Below, one piece after another: positions 1-6,744 of a DNA stretch of 16,757 bases. The translations under genes and the position numbers were made by a program. Origin of the DNA: Spirochaetota bacterium (GTDB taxonomy: Bacteria; Spirochaetota; Spirochaetia; Treponematales; Treponemataceae); the NCBI GenBank assembly GCA_022704725.1, contig JAKJFV010000007.1:1-16757 (forward strand), read 5' to 3'. Below the pieces are notes generated by a model that was not told the origin of the DNA, searched no databases, and was given only the letters and a program-made list of their open reading frames with translations. Position 1 is the first letter of the stretch; every line of letters starts with the position of its first letter.

Positions 1-139
1 AACAGTTATTGAAACTGCGAAGAAAGTTCTTTATACAGGACACATTGGCGATGGTAAGATCTTTGTTTCTGACCTTGAAAACGTAATTAAGGTTAGAACA
101 GGCGAAGAAGGATACGATGCATTGCAGAACAATGCATGA
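1..139 (+). CDS. PII-family nitrogen regulatory protein, C-terminal end (5' partial)
   Basis: Only the last 45 codons are in the window, in the frame starting at base 2 and ending with TGA at 137-139. The sequence TGHIGDGKIFVSDL matches the conserved PII C-terminal signature, in which a Thr precedes G-D-G-K-I-F. It is followed by the usual V(I/K)VRTGE-G-DAL ending. PII proteins are trimeric sensors that bind ATP/ADP and 2-oxoglutarate and regulate ammonium transporters and nitrogen enzymes. The T-loop and start lie outside the window, so GlnB, GlnK and NifI types cannot be told apart. An Amt-PII fusion also remains possible. A rho-independent terminator follows 46 bases after the stop, so this is the last gene of its transcript. 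Confidence 0.88.
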   Translation, partial: TVIETAKKVLYTGHIGDGKIFVSDLENVIKVRTGEEGYDALQNNA

Positions 140-185
140 AAAGTACCTTTTTTGTAAGCTAAAAAAGTATTAGAATCCTTCTTTC

Positions 186-238
186 GGCTGGAAGATGTTT
201 GTGTACCTCAATACCAAAACTCTTCCAGCCCTTTTTTT
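186..238 (+). terminator. Rho-independent terminator of the PII transcript
   Basis: A perfect 10-bp inverted repeat (GGCTGGAAGA at 186-195 and TCTTCCAGCC at 221-230) closes a 25-base loop. It is followed by a T7 run at 232-238. The U-tract lies on the plus strand only, so it terminates the PII gene. It is not an obvious terminator for the minus-strand Fe-S gene that ends at 267. Confidence 0.85.
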
Positions 239-266
239 ATTCAACAAGCACATCCTTAATAAAGGC

Positions 267-1292
267 CTAGGTAATATCTTCATAATCATCTTCGATGTCG
301 ATTAGTTTTGTATCGGTTTCGTATGTTGGAGGCAAACCTAATTTTGTAAGAATCTCTTTTTCACTAATACCGAGATTTTCGGAAGCGGCCTGAATGGTTG
401 TATTCATAGTAATTTCTCCGCCCGCCTGTGTTCCCGAACTCTTTTGTGTAAAAAGAGGAACAGTAAAAAAGACGACAAGAAGAAACAGAGCGCTGACAAA
501 ACTGATAATAAAATTTGTTTTATTTGTCCTTACTTTCGGCGGGCAGGAAGGTGTACACAATCCGCACCTGATGCAGCGTATATCAGCTACTGCTTCCTTT
601 TCTTCCGGATGAAGACCGACAGGGCATGCTTTATGACATGAACCGCAGTTAATGCACTTAGATGACGGCTTTTTAATCTTGAAAATACTTATCTTTCCTA
701 TAACACTCAACACAGCGCCCAGGGGACAAAACCATCGGCACCAGGGGCGGTCAATAAAAAGAGAAAGAATGAGCGTAAGAGCTAATATCAGTATGGAAAG
801 AGGAAAAACTTCCCCTGTCCAAAAATGCATGAGAGCATAATACGGATCCAGGCGCATAAACATGAGAGAAAGGCTCTTTGCCGTTGCAAAAATTACGAGG
901 GCTAGAACGCCGAACCGCAAGAGGGACAGAGCTGTGTTTATATACCGGGGAACTGTCAATCTTTTTATCTTGAGTTTGTTAGAAAGAGACCTAACCCAGT
1001 CCTGAACCGAGCCGAGGGGACATATCCACCCGCAAAATACGGGTCCTGCAATAATTGTTACAAGGAGAACCGCGCCCAGTATAATAAAGTTTGAAATACT
1101 CGTTTTTGGAATGAATAAGCCCTGTGAGAAAAAGCGGGTGAGAGTTGCAATTCCTCCCATGGGACAAATCATGTGAAAAATCCCGACCGGCAGGAGTACC
1201 GCCCCTATAAAAACAGTTATCTGCACCAGTGTACGAATAGCGCCTTCCTTTTTCGCAAAAATCTTATTCAACCACAAAGGTAATTTCTTCAT
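267..1292 (-). CDS. NapH/polyferredoxin-like 4Fe-4S membrane protein
   Basis: This 341-aa inner-membrane protein probably passes electrons between the quinone pool and a redox partner. It has hydrophobic segments near residues 22-42, 68-88, 121-137, 163-181 and 261-281. Two C-x3-CP motifs (C87/C91 and C185/C189) follow TM2 and TM4, as in the NapH/NosR/CcoG group, and a further CPMGG lies at C43. Two 4Fe-4S ferredoxin motifs follow (C213-216-219-223 and C240-243-246-250). Unlike NapH, a fifth TM and a tail of about 60 residues come after the ferredoxin part. The start is ATG at 1292 with GGAGG five bases upstream; a second ATG at 1295 sits too close to it. An upstream TTG at 1322 was rejected. 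The gene overlaps the end of the secreted cysteine protein gene by 29 bases, which suggests translational coupling. Exact substrate unknown. Confidence 0.88.
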   Translation of the reverse strand: MKKLPLWLNKIFAKKEGAIRTLVQITVFIGAVLLPVGIFHMICPMGGIATLTRFFSQGLFIPKTSISNFIILGAVLLVTIIAGPVFCGWICPLGSVQDWVRSLSNKLKIKRLTVPRYINTALSLLRFGVLALVIFATAKSLSLMFMRLDPYYALMHFWTGEVFPLSILILALTLILSLFIDRPWCRWFCPLGAVLSVIGKISIFKIKKPSSKCINCGSCHKACPVGLHPEEKEAVADIRCIRCGLCTPSCPPKVRTNKTNFIISFVSALFLLVVFFTVPLFTQKSSGTQAGGEITMNTTIQAASENLGISEKEILTKLGLPPTYETDTKLIDIEDDYEDIT

Positions 1293-1704
1293 CATAACCT
1301 CCCTTCGAACATTCTCTAACAATCTGGATCACCTGCTCTCCTTTTACAGAAGCGGTAAATTCGAGAACGGTAACATTCTTTGTATTAGTAACTGTATCCC
1401 ATTCTATCACACTTTTTAATAGTAAGGCCTGAGTTTCTTTGTTGACACGCCATTTCTCTCCGTTTAATAAAAAAAGAGTTTCATCGGCGGGAACTTTGCA
1501 GTTTCTGTGATCTTCATTAAACTCCACCGTTAGTTTATAGCTCTGTCCCTCTGAGAGTTTTACGGTAGAACCCGGCTGTATACTCATCGATGTGAAGCTC
1601 TGTCCCTCTAAGGTAAAACTCATCTCACAGGCAAAGGCTGCAGCCGCTCCTAGAGTTACCATAAGGGCTGCCATAAAAATTCTTCTCGCCATTGTATTAT
1701 TCAT
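1264..1704 (-). CDS. Small secreted or lipid-anchored cysteine-containing protein, unknown family
   Basis: The 146-aa product begins with a clear export signal (MARR followed by a hydrophobic Ala-rich stretch to about residue 25). It then has Cys26 directly after AFA. This could be a relaxed spirochaetal lipobox, or signal-peptidase I cleavage could leave Cys near the N-terminus. The mature part is mostly short beta strands, suggesting a beta-sandwich. It has two more cysteines: C69 in an H-R-N-C context with H66, and C132 in an E-C-S-K context. C26, H66, C69 and C132 could bind a metal or form a disulfide. The ATG at 1704 has GGAGG six bases upstream. It is the first gene of a two-gene operon with the Fe-S membrane protein, so a periplasmic electron-transfer or metal-binding partner role is plausible. 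I do not recognise a named family. Confidence 0.8.
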   Translation of the reverse strand: MNNTMARRIFMAALMVTLGAAAAFACEMSFTLEGQSFTSMSIQPGSTVKLSEGQSYKLTVEFNEDHRNCKVPADETLFLLNGEKWRVNKETQALLLKSVIEWDTVTNTKNVTVLEFTASVKGEQVIQIVRECSKGGYDEEITFVVE

Positions 1705-1776
1705 ACTAATCCTCCTAATCAGTCTTCAAAACTGCTCTCATAATGCACCGTCCCGGCATAGTTACTGTGAAACAAA

Positions 1777-1797
1777 GATAAAGATTAGATAAAGATT
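1777..1797 (-). promoter_or_regulatory. 11-bp-phased direct repeat, candidate OmpR-family regulator box
   Basis: GATAAAGATT occurs at 1777-1786 and again at 1788-1797, exactly 11 bp apart; read on the minus strand it is AATCTTTATC twice. Tandem repeats with an 11-bp period are the usual target of OmpR/PhoB-type response regulators. The box lies 73 bp upstream of the minus-strand start at 1704 and 43 bp upstream of the regulator's -35 at 1840. A -10-like element (TAACTAT on the minus strand, about 1760-1766) follows 11-12 bp after the repeat. The repeat is seen directly; binding by the adjacent regulator is inferred. Confidence 0.5.
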
Positions 1798-1839
1798 TCA
1801 CAATAAGTGCAAAACAGGGAGCTATAGAGGTAAAACGTC

Positions 1840-1868
1840 TTGACCGTTCTGTTTTTGCACCGTAGTAT
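1840..1868 (+). promoter_or_regulatory. Sigma-70 promoter of the two-component operon, leaderless start
   Basis: TTGACC (1840-1845, 5/6 match) is separated by exactly 17 bases from TAGTAT (1863-1868, 4/6). Transcription would start about seven bases downstream, at 1875, which is the A of the regulator's ATG. No Shine-Dalgarno sequence precedes that ATG. Confidence 0.55.
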
Positions 1869-1874
1869 TTTACT

Positions 1875-2588
1875 ATGATATATATTGTAGAAGATAATGA
1901 TGCAATACGGGAGCTCATATCGACCTATCTTGAGCTTGAAGGCTATAAGACTCATTCATTCAGCAAGGTTGAAGGTGTAATCGAGGCCTTTGCCTTTAAG
2001 CAGCCGGATCTTTGCATTCTCGACGTCATGCTCCCCGACGGCAACGGTTTTTCCCTTGCTAAGACTATAGCACTAAAATACCCGGGAAGTCCCTTTCTTT
2101 TTTTAACAGCCCGCGAGTCTGAAAGCGACCGCATTACAGGACTCGAGCTTGGAGCGGATGACTACATTGTAAAGCCCTTCTCTCCCCGCGAATTGGTTCT
2201 CCGCGTTAATAATATTCTTAAAAGAAATGCTAATTCCTCTCAATCTCAAAAAACAGCTGATAAAACCTCTAAAAAAGAATGGTATCTTGAAAATCACAGT
2301 CTTTGCATTGATGAAAAAGCCCATGAGGTGTTCGCTGACGGTATTGAAGCAAAGCTCACTGCAGTAGAATGGGCTATCCTCCTCTACCTTTCAAATAATG
2401 AGGGAACAGTCATAAGCAGGGAGAAAATCCTGGGTGAATGTTTGGACTACTACCATGACGGCTCGGATAAAACAGTAAACACTCACGTTAAAAACCTCAG
2501 AGCGAAACTCGGCGACGCTCCGTGGATAGAGACTGTCCGGGGATTCGGCTATAAATTTTCAGCCCTAAAGGCAAAGAGCAGTCTATGA
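1875..2588 (+). CDS. OmpR/PhoB-family response regulator
   Basis: This 237-aa cytoplasmic transcription factor is half of a two-component system. The receiver domain (residues 1-115) has the acidic pair E6/D7, phospho-acceptor D50 in the CILDVMLPDG context, switch residue T78 and conserved K100 in the DDYIVKPF motif. A linker of about 20 residues leads to an OmpR-type winged helix (about 135-232). That domain has the V-N-T-H-V recognition-helix context and ends with the family's typical RGFGYKF. Length is normal. The ATG at 1875 is the only sensible start, since the receiver begins MIYIVEDND. It lacks a ribosome binding site and sits where the promoter predicts the transcript to begin. The stop overlaps the kinase start by ATGA. 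Likely targets are the flanking Fe-S operon and the RG-tail protein gene (inference). Confidence 0.93.
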   Translation: MIYIVEDNDAIRELISTYLELEGYKTHSFSKVEGVIEAFAFKQPDLCILDVMLPDGNGFSLAKTIALKYPGSPFLFLTARESESDRITGLELGADDYIVKPFSPRELVLRVNNILKRNANSSQSQKTADKTSKKEWYLENHSLCIDEKAHEVFADGIEAKLTAVEWAILLYLSNNEGTVISREKILGECLDYYHDGSDKTVNTHVKNLRAKLGDAPWIETVRGFGYKFSALKAKSSL

Positions 2589-3967
2589 AAAAATGTACCA
2601 GTTTGTCGGCAAGGACCACCCTGCTTTTAATCGCAGGCATTGCTGTTTTTTCACTGACGCTTATTCTCATTCTTCACTTTAGTTCCAACCGGCTTCTGTA
2701 TAACTGGCAGGAAATGGAAACAAAGGGAATGTATGAGTATGTTGAACAAACGCTCTCAGAACTTATTGTAAGTTCTATTAGTCAAAATAAAGGTATCACC
2801 AATACTGATATTACCTCTGTTCTAAAAGACTTTCCCTATCTTCCCAATTGGCTCATTATTACAGATCTTGATTACAATGTACTCTATTTTTACCGCCAAA
2901 ACGGAAGCGGAAGGCAGATGCAGAATTATATGCGTCACATGCAGGATATTACAGCATGGAGACCGATAGCGGCTGATGATGGTAAAACGGTGCTTTATTA
3001 CAGCATCGGTGTTCCCGAATTTACCGAGACAAAATCAAACGACACGCTCATTAAATCATTCCGTCTTGCCCTGGCACTTGCCTGTATTGCGTCTTTAATT
3101 CTTGCCTTTCTTGCCTCTCAGTTTTTTTCCCGAAGAATTAAAAAGCAGACAATGTCTCTTGTTGCGGTATTGGAAAGCATTGCAGGCGGCGCCAGAGATG
3201 CTGTAATTCCGAATAGTTCTATAAAAGAGTTCTCTCAAATTGCCTCAGCTGCTGCAACTCTCCAGGATAATCTTCTTCGCGAAGAGACGATTAGAAGACA
3301 GTGGGCATCAGACATAGCACATGACCTTAGAACCCCGCTTACGGTCCTGCAGGGCACTATAGAGGGTTTAATTGACGGAGTGTTCAAAGCAGATGCTCAA
3401 AAACTCCAGACGCTTAATACTCAGGTAAAACACCTGTCTTCCTTAGTTAATGCTCTGTCCCTCCTATCCAAGCTGGAAACACCCGGCTACATACTTCACA
3501 AAGAAACTGTTTCGTTAACGGACACCCTTACCAATGCTGTCAGCTTTTTTTCTTCACAGACGCAGGAAAAAAACATGGAAATTAGTACAAATCTTAACAA
3601 TGTAAGTATTAATGCAGACCCGGTTCTTTTTGAGCGGCTCATTTCAAACCTCATATCAAATGCCGTCGAATACGGACTGAACGGAACTGAAATATATATT
3701 ACTGCAGAAAAATCATTAAGCAGTGAAGCTCTGTCCCTGTCTATTTCCAACTATGCCGAGTTATCCGAAGAAACTGTACAACGGGCCTTTGACAGGCTGT
3801 ATCAGGGTAAGATATCTAGAACAAATGACCACAGCGGACTGGGTCTTTCGATTGTACAGGCTATTGTTAAGGCACACGGATGGAATATCAGTCTTCAGTA
3901 TGATAAAGATCAGAAAAAAGTTACATTCATCATCATCTTCACCAAATCTTTATATTCCTGGGGTTGA
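2585..3967 (+). CDS. Sensor histidine kinase
   Basis: The 460-aa inner-membrane kinase is the cognate partner of the preceding regulator, joined by an ATGA overlap. It has TM1 (about 12-32), an extracytoplasmic sensor of about 125 residues, TM2 (159-180) and a HAMP-like linker (about 181-235). The HisKA domain carries H246 in the DIAHDLRTPLT motif. The HATPase domain has an N box with N355/N359 (LISNLISNAVEYG) and a G2 box at 418-423 (GLGLSI). The G1 box is degenerate: SISNYAELSEE stands where D-x-G-x-G is often found, which is common in VanS/BaeS-type kinases. The F box is AFDRLYQGK. The sensor domain shows no cysteine pair or haem motif, so the signal is unknown. The 3' end also contains a candidate regulator box for the next gene. 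Confidence 0.92.
   Translation: MKKCTSLSARTTLLLIAGIAVFSLTLILILHFSSNRLLYNWQEMETKGMYEYVEQTLSELIVSSISQNKGITNTDITSVLKDFPYLPNWLIITDLDYNVLYFYRQNGSGRQMQNYMRHMQDITAWRPIAADDGKTVLYYSIGVPEFTETKSNDTLIKSFRLALALACIASLILAFLASQFFSRRIKKQTMSLVAVLESIAGGARDAVIPNSSIKEFSQIASAAATLQDNLLREETIRRQWASDIAHDLRTPLTVLQGTIEGLIDGVFKADAQKLQTLNTQVKHLSSLVNALSLLSKLETPGYILHKETVSLTDTLTNAVSFFSSQTQEKNMEISTNLNNVSINADPVLFERLISNLISNAVEYGLNGTEIYITAEKSLSSEALSLSISNYAELSEETVQRAFDRLYQGKISRTNDHSGLGLSIVQAIVKAHGWNISLQYDKDQKKVTFIIIFTKSLYSWG
3936..3954 (+). promoter_or_regulatory. Second, weaker 11-bp-phased box upstream of the RG-tail gene
   Basis: TCTTCACCAAATCTTTATA places TCTT at 3936 and 3947, 11 bp apart. The second half (AATCTTTAT) is identical to nine bases of the repeat unit upstream of the Fe-S operon. 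It lies inside the last codons of the kinase and about 10 bp upstream of a possible -35 (TTGAAT, 3964-3969). A 16-bp spacer separates that from TATTCT (3986-3991). The first half is degenerate and coding constraint could explain part of it. Confidence 0.3.
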
Positions 3968-4072
3968 ATGTTCACCTTTACAGAGTATTCTTAGGTCAAG
4001 AAAACGAAAGCATAAAACAGACACCACGTTCTGTTACATAAAATATGCTTCGAAAACTTTGGAGGTACGATT

Positions 4073-4561
4073 ATGAAAACTAAGATTTTTATTTTGGTTT
4101 CAGTTTTGGCAATTCTTGGTGCAGGATTATTTGCATACGACATGACAGGTTCCGACATTGCTGCTTCAGGTAAACTGGAAACAGTGAGCGGAAAACTCAA
4201 ATTCGACGGCAGTGAATGGAGGATCGAAACAACGGCAAAAAAACTGTACAACATTCATCTGGGCAACTATGCTGTAGTGTATCCTGAAGGACTTGGATTA
4301 GAAGAAGGTAATGAAGCAGCTGTAACAGGATTCACTCTTAATGACGACATCGCAGTAACTCAGATTACCACAGGCGGCTCTACTTATACATTACGCGACG
4401 AGACTACTGGACGCCCGGTATGGGCAGGTCGCGGAAATCGCCAAAATGAAAACACCCGTGGAAGAACAGAGGGTGGTATGGATTACTGCACCGAAACAAC
4501 GCAGGGCGGTAGAATGCAGATGCCCTCTTTTTCTTCCCGTCCCGGAAGAGGAAGATTTTAA
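4073..4561 (+). CDS. Small secreted protein with RG-rich tail, unknown function
   Basis: The 162-aa product has a signal peptide (about residues 1-21, ending GLFA). A compact domain (about 30-110) follows, in which glycine-turn-separated strands recall a small OB-like barrel. The tail (113-162) is rich in Gly, Arg, Asn and Gln, with repeated GR/RG dipeptides, one cysteine (C139), and the ending RPGRGRF. The start ATG at 4073 has TTGGAGG ten to sixteen bases upstream, a good if slightly long spacing. It lies 105 bp after the kinase, with a possible promoter at 3964-3991. Another -10-like TAAAAT at 4039-4044 has no good -35. It ends just before a strong terminator. It is probably an output gene of the two-component system. 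I do not recognise the family with certainty. Confidence 0.8.
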   Translation: MKTKIFILVSVLAILGAGLFAYDMTGSDIAASGKLETVSGKLKFDGSEWRIETTAKKLYNIHLGNYAVVYPEGLGLEEGNEAAVTGFTLNDDIAVTQITTGGSTYTLRDETTGRPVWAGRGNRQNENTRGRTEGGMDYCTETTQGGRMQMPSFSSRPGRGRF

Positions 4562-4594
4562 CCCCGGCTGTTTCAGGGTTTAACATATCTGCAG

Positions 4595-4614
4595 CAGGGA
4601 TACATAGGTCCCTG
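4595..4614. repeat. Small inverted repeat before the terminator
   Basis: CAGGGA (4595-4600) and TCCCTG (4609-4614) form a 6-bp stem with an 8-base loop and no T-run after it. It may stabilise the transcript 3' end ahead of the main terminator. Confidence 0.3.
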
Positions 4615-4625
4615 TAAAATAAAAG

Positions 4626-4673
4626 CGGCTTTCCGGATCTTCACAGCGAAGACTCAGGAAAGCCGTTTTTTTT
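4626..4673. terminator. Strong rho-independent terminator, probably bidirectional
   Basis: CGGCTTTCC (4626-4634) pairs with GGAAAGCCG (4657-4665), followed by T8 (4666-4673) on the plus strand. An inner TCTTC/GAAGA pairing extends the structure. On the minus strand the stem is followed by CTTTTATTTTAC. It can therefore serve both the secreted RG-tail gene and the convergent TRAP permease gene. Confidence 0.85.
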
Positions 4674-4691
4674 GCAGTCATTGAAACTGTA

Positions 4692-6725
4692 TTATACTGC
4701 TGCTCTTTGATGTTTGAGTTTCTGCATAAACTGAAAAGCAACCAGAACAGTAATAACAACGAGCCCTATAATATCAGTTGTGGTTTCCGGGAAAATAAGC
4801 AGAAGACCTGCAGCACCGAAAAGGATCCGTTCGATTACATGAGTCTTTCTAAACACATAACCTTCAAGAGCTGCGCTTATACCAAACATACCGATTAGTG
4901 CAGTAATTATAATTATTACAACTTCATAAGCATTAGTATTGATTAAGAGCATTGCAGGATTATACACAAACATATAGGGAATTATGAAGGCGCCTATTGC
5001 AATCTTTGTAGCCTCCAGCGCAGTTTTTATGGGTTTAGATTTTGCTATGGCAGATCCGGCAATCGCTGCAAGAGCAACAGGGGGAGTAATATCTGCAATG
5101 ATGCCGAAGTAGAATGCAAACATGTGTGCTGCCAAGGGTTCTATGCCGAGCATAATTAAAGCGCCTGCTGTTATGGTTGATGTAATGAGGTAGTTTGCAG
5201 TTGTCGGTGCTCCCATGCCGAGAATGATTGACGAGAGCATGGTAAAAAAGAGTGTTACTATTTTTATGCCGCCCGATATCGAAATTAATCCCGCTCCAAG
5301 TTTTAATCCGAGCCCGGTAAGTGTTACCACACCGATAATAATTCCCGCCATACCGCAGGCTATTGCAACAGAAATAATATTACGTGCAGCTATTGTGAGA
5401 GTTTCTACAATATCCTTTACATCAAAGCGGGCCTTATTTCCCTGCAGAATATCTACAATAGAGGTGACAATACCAAGCCCTGCAGAAAAAACGATGCCCA
5501 TGAGAGCAGAGTATGTTGCAGTTTTTCCGGATACAAGAAAAAAGATAATTGCACCAAGAGGCAAAATTAAGTATCCTTTTTTCAATAAAAGTGGTAAAAA
5601 TCGGGGAAGCTCTTCTTTACTCATTCCTTTAAGACCGAGTTTTTTTGCCTCAAGATGTACGGTAATGAAAATACCTGCAAAATATAAGAGGGCCGGAATT
5701 ATTGCAGCCTTTGCCACAGTAAGATAGGGAATGCCTAAACTTTCCGCCATGAGAAAGGCTGCGGCTCCCATTATAGGAGGCATGATCTGTCCCCCGGTGG
5801 AGGCGGCGGCTTCTACAGCAGCTGCAAACTCAGGCTTATAACCCAGTTTTTTCATCATTGGAATTGTAAAGCTTCCCGAACCTACCGTATTCGACACAGA
5901 GCTGCCGGAAACAGTGCCTTCCAAGGCGCTCGTAAGAACCGCAACTTTAGCAGGACCGCCCGAAGCGCCGCCTGCAATGGCATTACAAATATCAATAAAA
6001 AATTGACCAATCCCTGTTTTTTCAAGGAGAGCGCCGAATAAAATAAACAAAAATATAAATGTAGCACATGCACCAAGCGGCGTACCCATGATTCCTTCGG
6101 TATTATAAAAAAGGTGTGAAACAACCCGTTCAAAAGAGTAGCCGCGGTGGTTTAAAAAGCCGGGTAAGTAAGGACCTGCAAATGCATAGATAATAAAGGC
6201 AGATGCGATTATCAAAATAGGCAGCCCGACGATTCTTCTGCATGATTCCAAAAGAATGAGGATTCCTGCTGCGCCCACAGCAATATCAACAGGAGTATAC
6301 ATTCCTGCGCGCCGTGCAAGCGAATCAAAGTTAAGACTAATATACATCCATGCAGCTGCCCCTGCTAGTCCTAAAAGAACGTCATACCAGGGTAAGGTAT
6401 TGCGGGGCATTTTTTTTGTCGCCGGAAATAAGAGAAATCCTAAAAGCTGCACAAAGGCTAAATGAGTTGCCCGCAATATTTGAGCAGTGACAGAGCCCGT
6501 GAGGGTTGCATAGAGCTGGAAGATGCAAAAGGCAATAGAAATAACAACCGTAATATATTGTCTCCAGCAGGTATGCTCTCTATAGGCAGATTCTCTGTCG
6601 AGCTGCTTCATAAGCTCTTTTATATCTTCTTCGTTGGTTGTTGGAGTTAACGTATCTCCCAGTTCTTCCATATCGTGATGCTTTTTTACTTTTACGACAT
6701 CCATGGTATCTATTTCCTTCTTCAT
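4692..6725 (-). CDS. TRAP transporter fused permease (DctQM-type, TAXI subfamily)
   Basis: The 677-aa polytopic inner-membrane protein combines the small (DctQ-like) and large (DctM-like) TRAP permease subunits in one chain. A hydrophilic N-terminus of about 55 residues precedes the first membrane segments. The large domain shows the family motif GTVSGSSVSNTVGSGSFTIP, followed by MMKKLGY and AAASTGGQIMPPIMGAAAF. A second, inverted-repeat-like half follows, with GMGAPTTANY and ADITPPVALAA. Solute uptake is driven by an ion gradient with the partner binding protein; the substrate is not evident from sequence. The start is ATG at 6725 with GAGGAG five bases upstream, in preference to a GTG at 6728. 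It is the last gene of the three-gene operon, 19 bases after the DUF1850 gene. Confidence 0.95.
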   Translation of the reverse strand: MKKEIDTMDVVKVKKHHDMEELGDTLTPTTNEEDIKELMKQLDRESAYREHTCWRQYITVVISIAFCIFQLYATLTGSVTAQILRATHLAFVQLLGFLLFPATKKMPRNTLPWYDVLLGLAGAAAWMYISLNFDSLARRAGMYTPVDIAVGAAGILILLESCRRIVGLPILIIASAFIIYAFAGPYLPGFLNHRGYSFERVVSHLFYNTEGIMGTPLGACATFIFLFILFGALLEKTGIGQFFIDICNAIAGGASGGPAKVAVLTSALEGTVSGSSVSNTVGSGSFTIPMMKKLGYKPEFAAAVEAAASTGGQIMPPIMGAAAFLMAESLGIPYLTVAKAAIIPALLYFAGIFITVHLEAKKLGLKGMSKEELPRFLPLLLKKGYLILPLGAIIFFLVSGKTATYSALMGIVFSAGLGIVTSIVDILQGNKARFDVKDIVETLTIAARNIISVAIACGMAGIIIGVVTLTGLGLKLGAGLISISGGIKIVTLFFTMLSSIILGMGAPTTANYLITSTITAGALIMLGIEPLAAHMFAFYFGIIADITPPVALAAIAGSAIAKSKPIKTALEATKIAIGAFIIPYMFVYNPAMLLINTNAYEVVIIIITALIGMFGISAALEGYVFRKTHVIERILFGAAGLLLIFPETTTDIIGLVVITVLVAFQFMQKLKHQRAAV

Positions 6726-6744
6726 CACAACTCCTCACTTAATT

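Noticed and set aside
253..264. CCTT-AATA-AAGG inverted repeat after the Fe-S gene as a minus-strand terminator.
   Set aside because: The stem is only 4 bp and no T-run follows on the minus strand, so I see no convincing terminator for that operon.
1293..1322. Longer start (TTG at 1322) for the Fe-S membrane protein.
   Set aside because: It extends deeper into the upstream gene and is a weaker codon. ATG at 1292 has GGAGG at proper spacing and gives the expected short basic N-terminus.
3750..3780. Degenerate G1 box of the histidine kinase as a sign of an inactive kinase.
   Set aside because: The N box, G2 box and phospho-acceptor histidine are intact, and VanS/BaeS-type kinases commonly have N-(T/Y)-x here, so it is probably active.
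5215..5727. 170-codon plus-strand open frame inside the TRAP permease gene.
   Set aside because: It is antisense to a clear permease; the translation is low-complexity Pro/Ile/Ser-rich without motifs, typical of the complement of membrane-protein codons.
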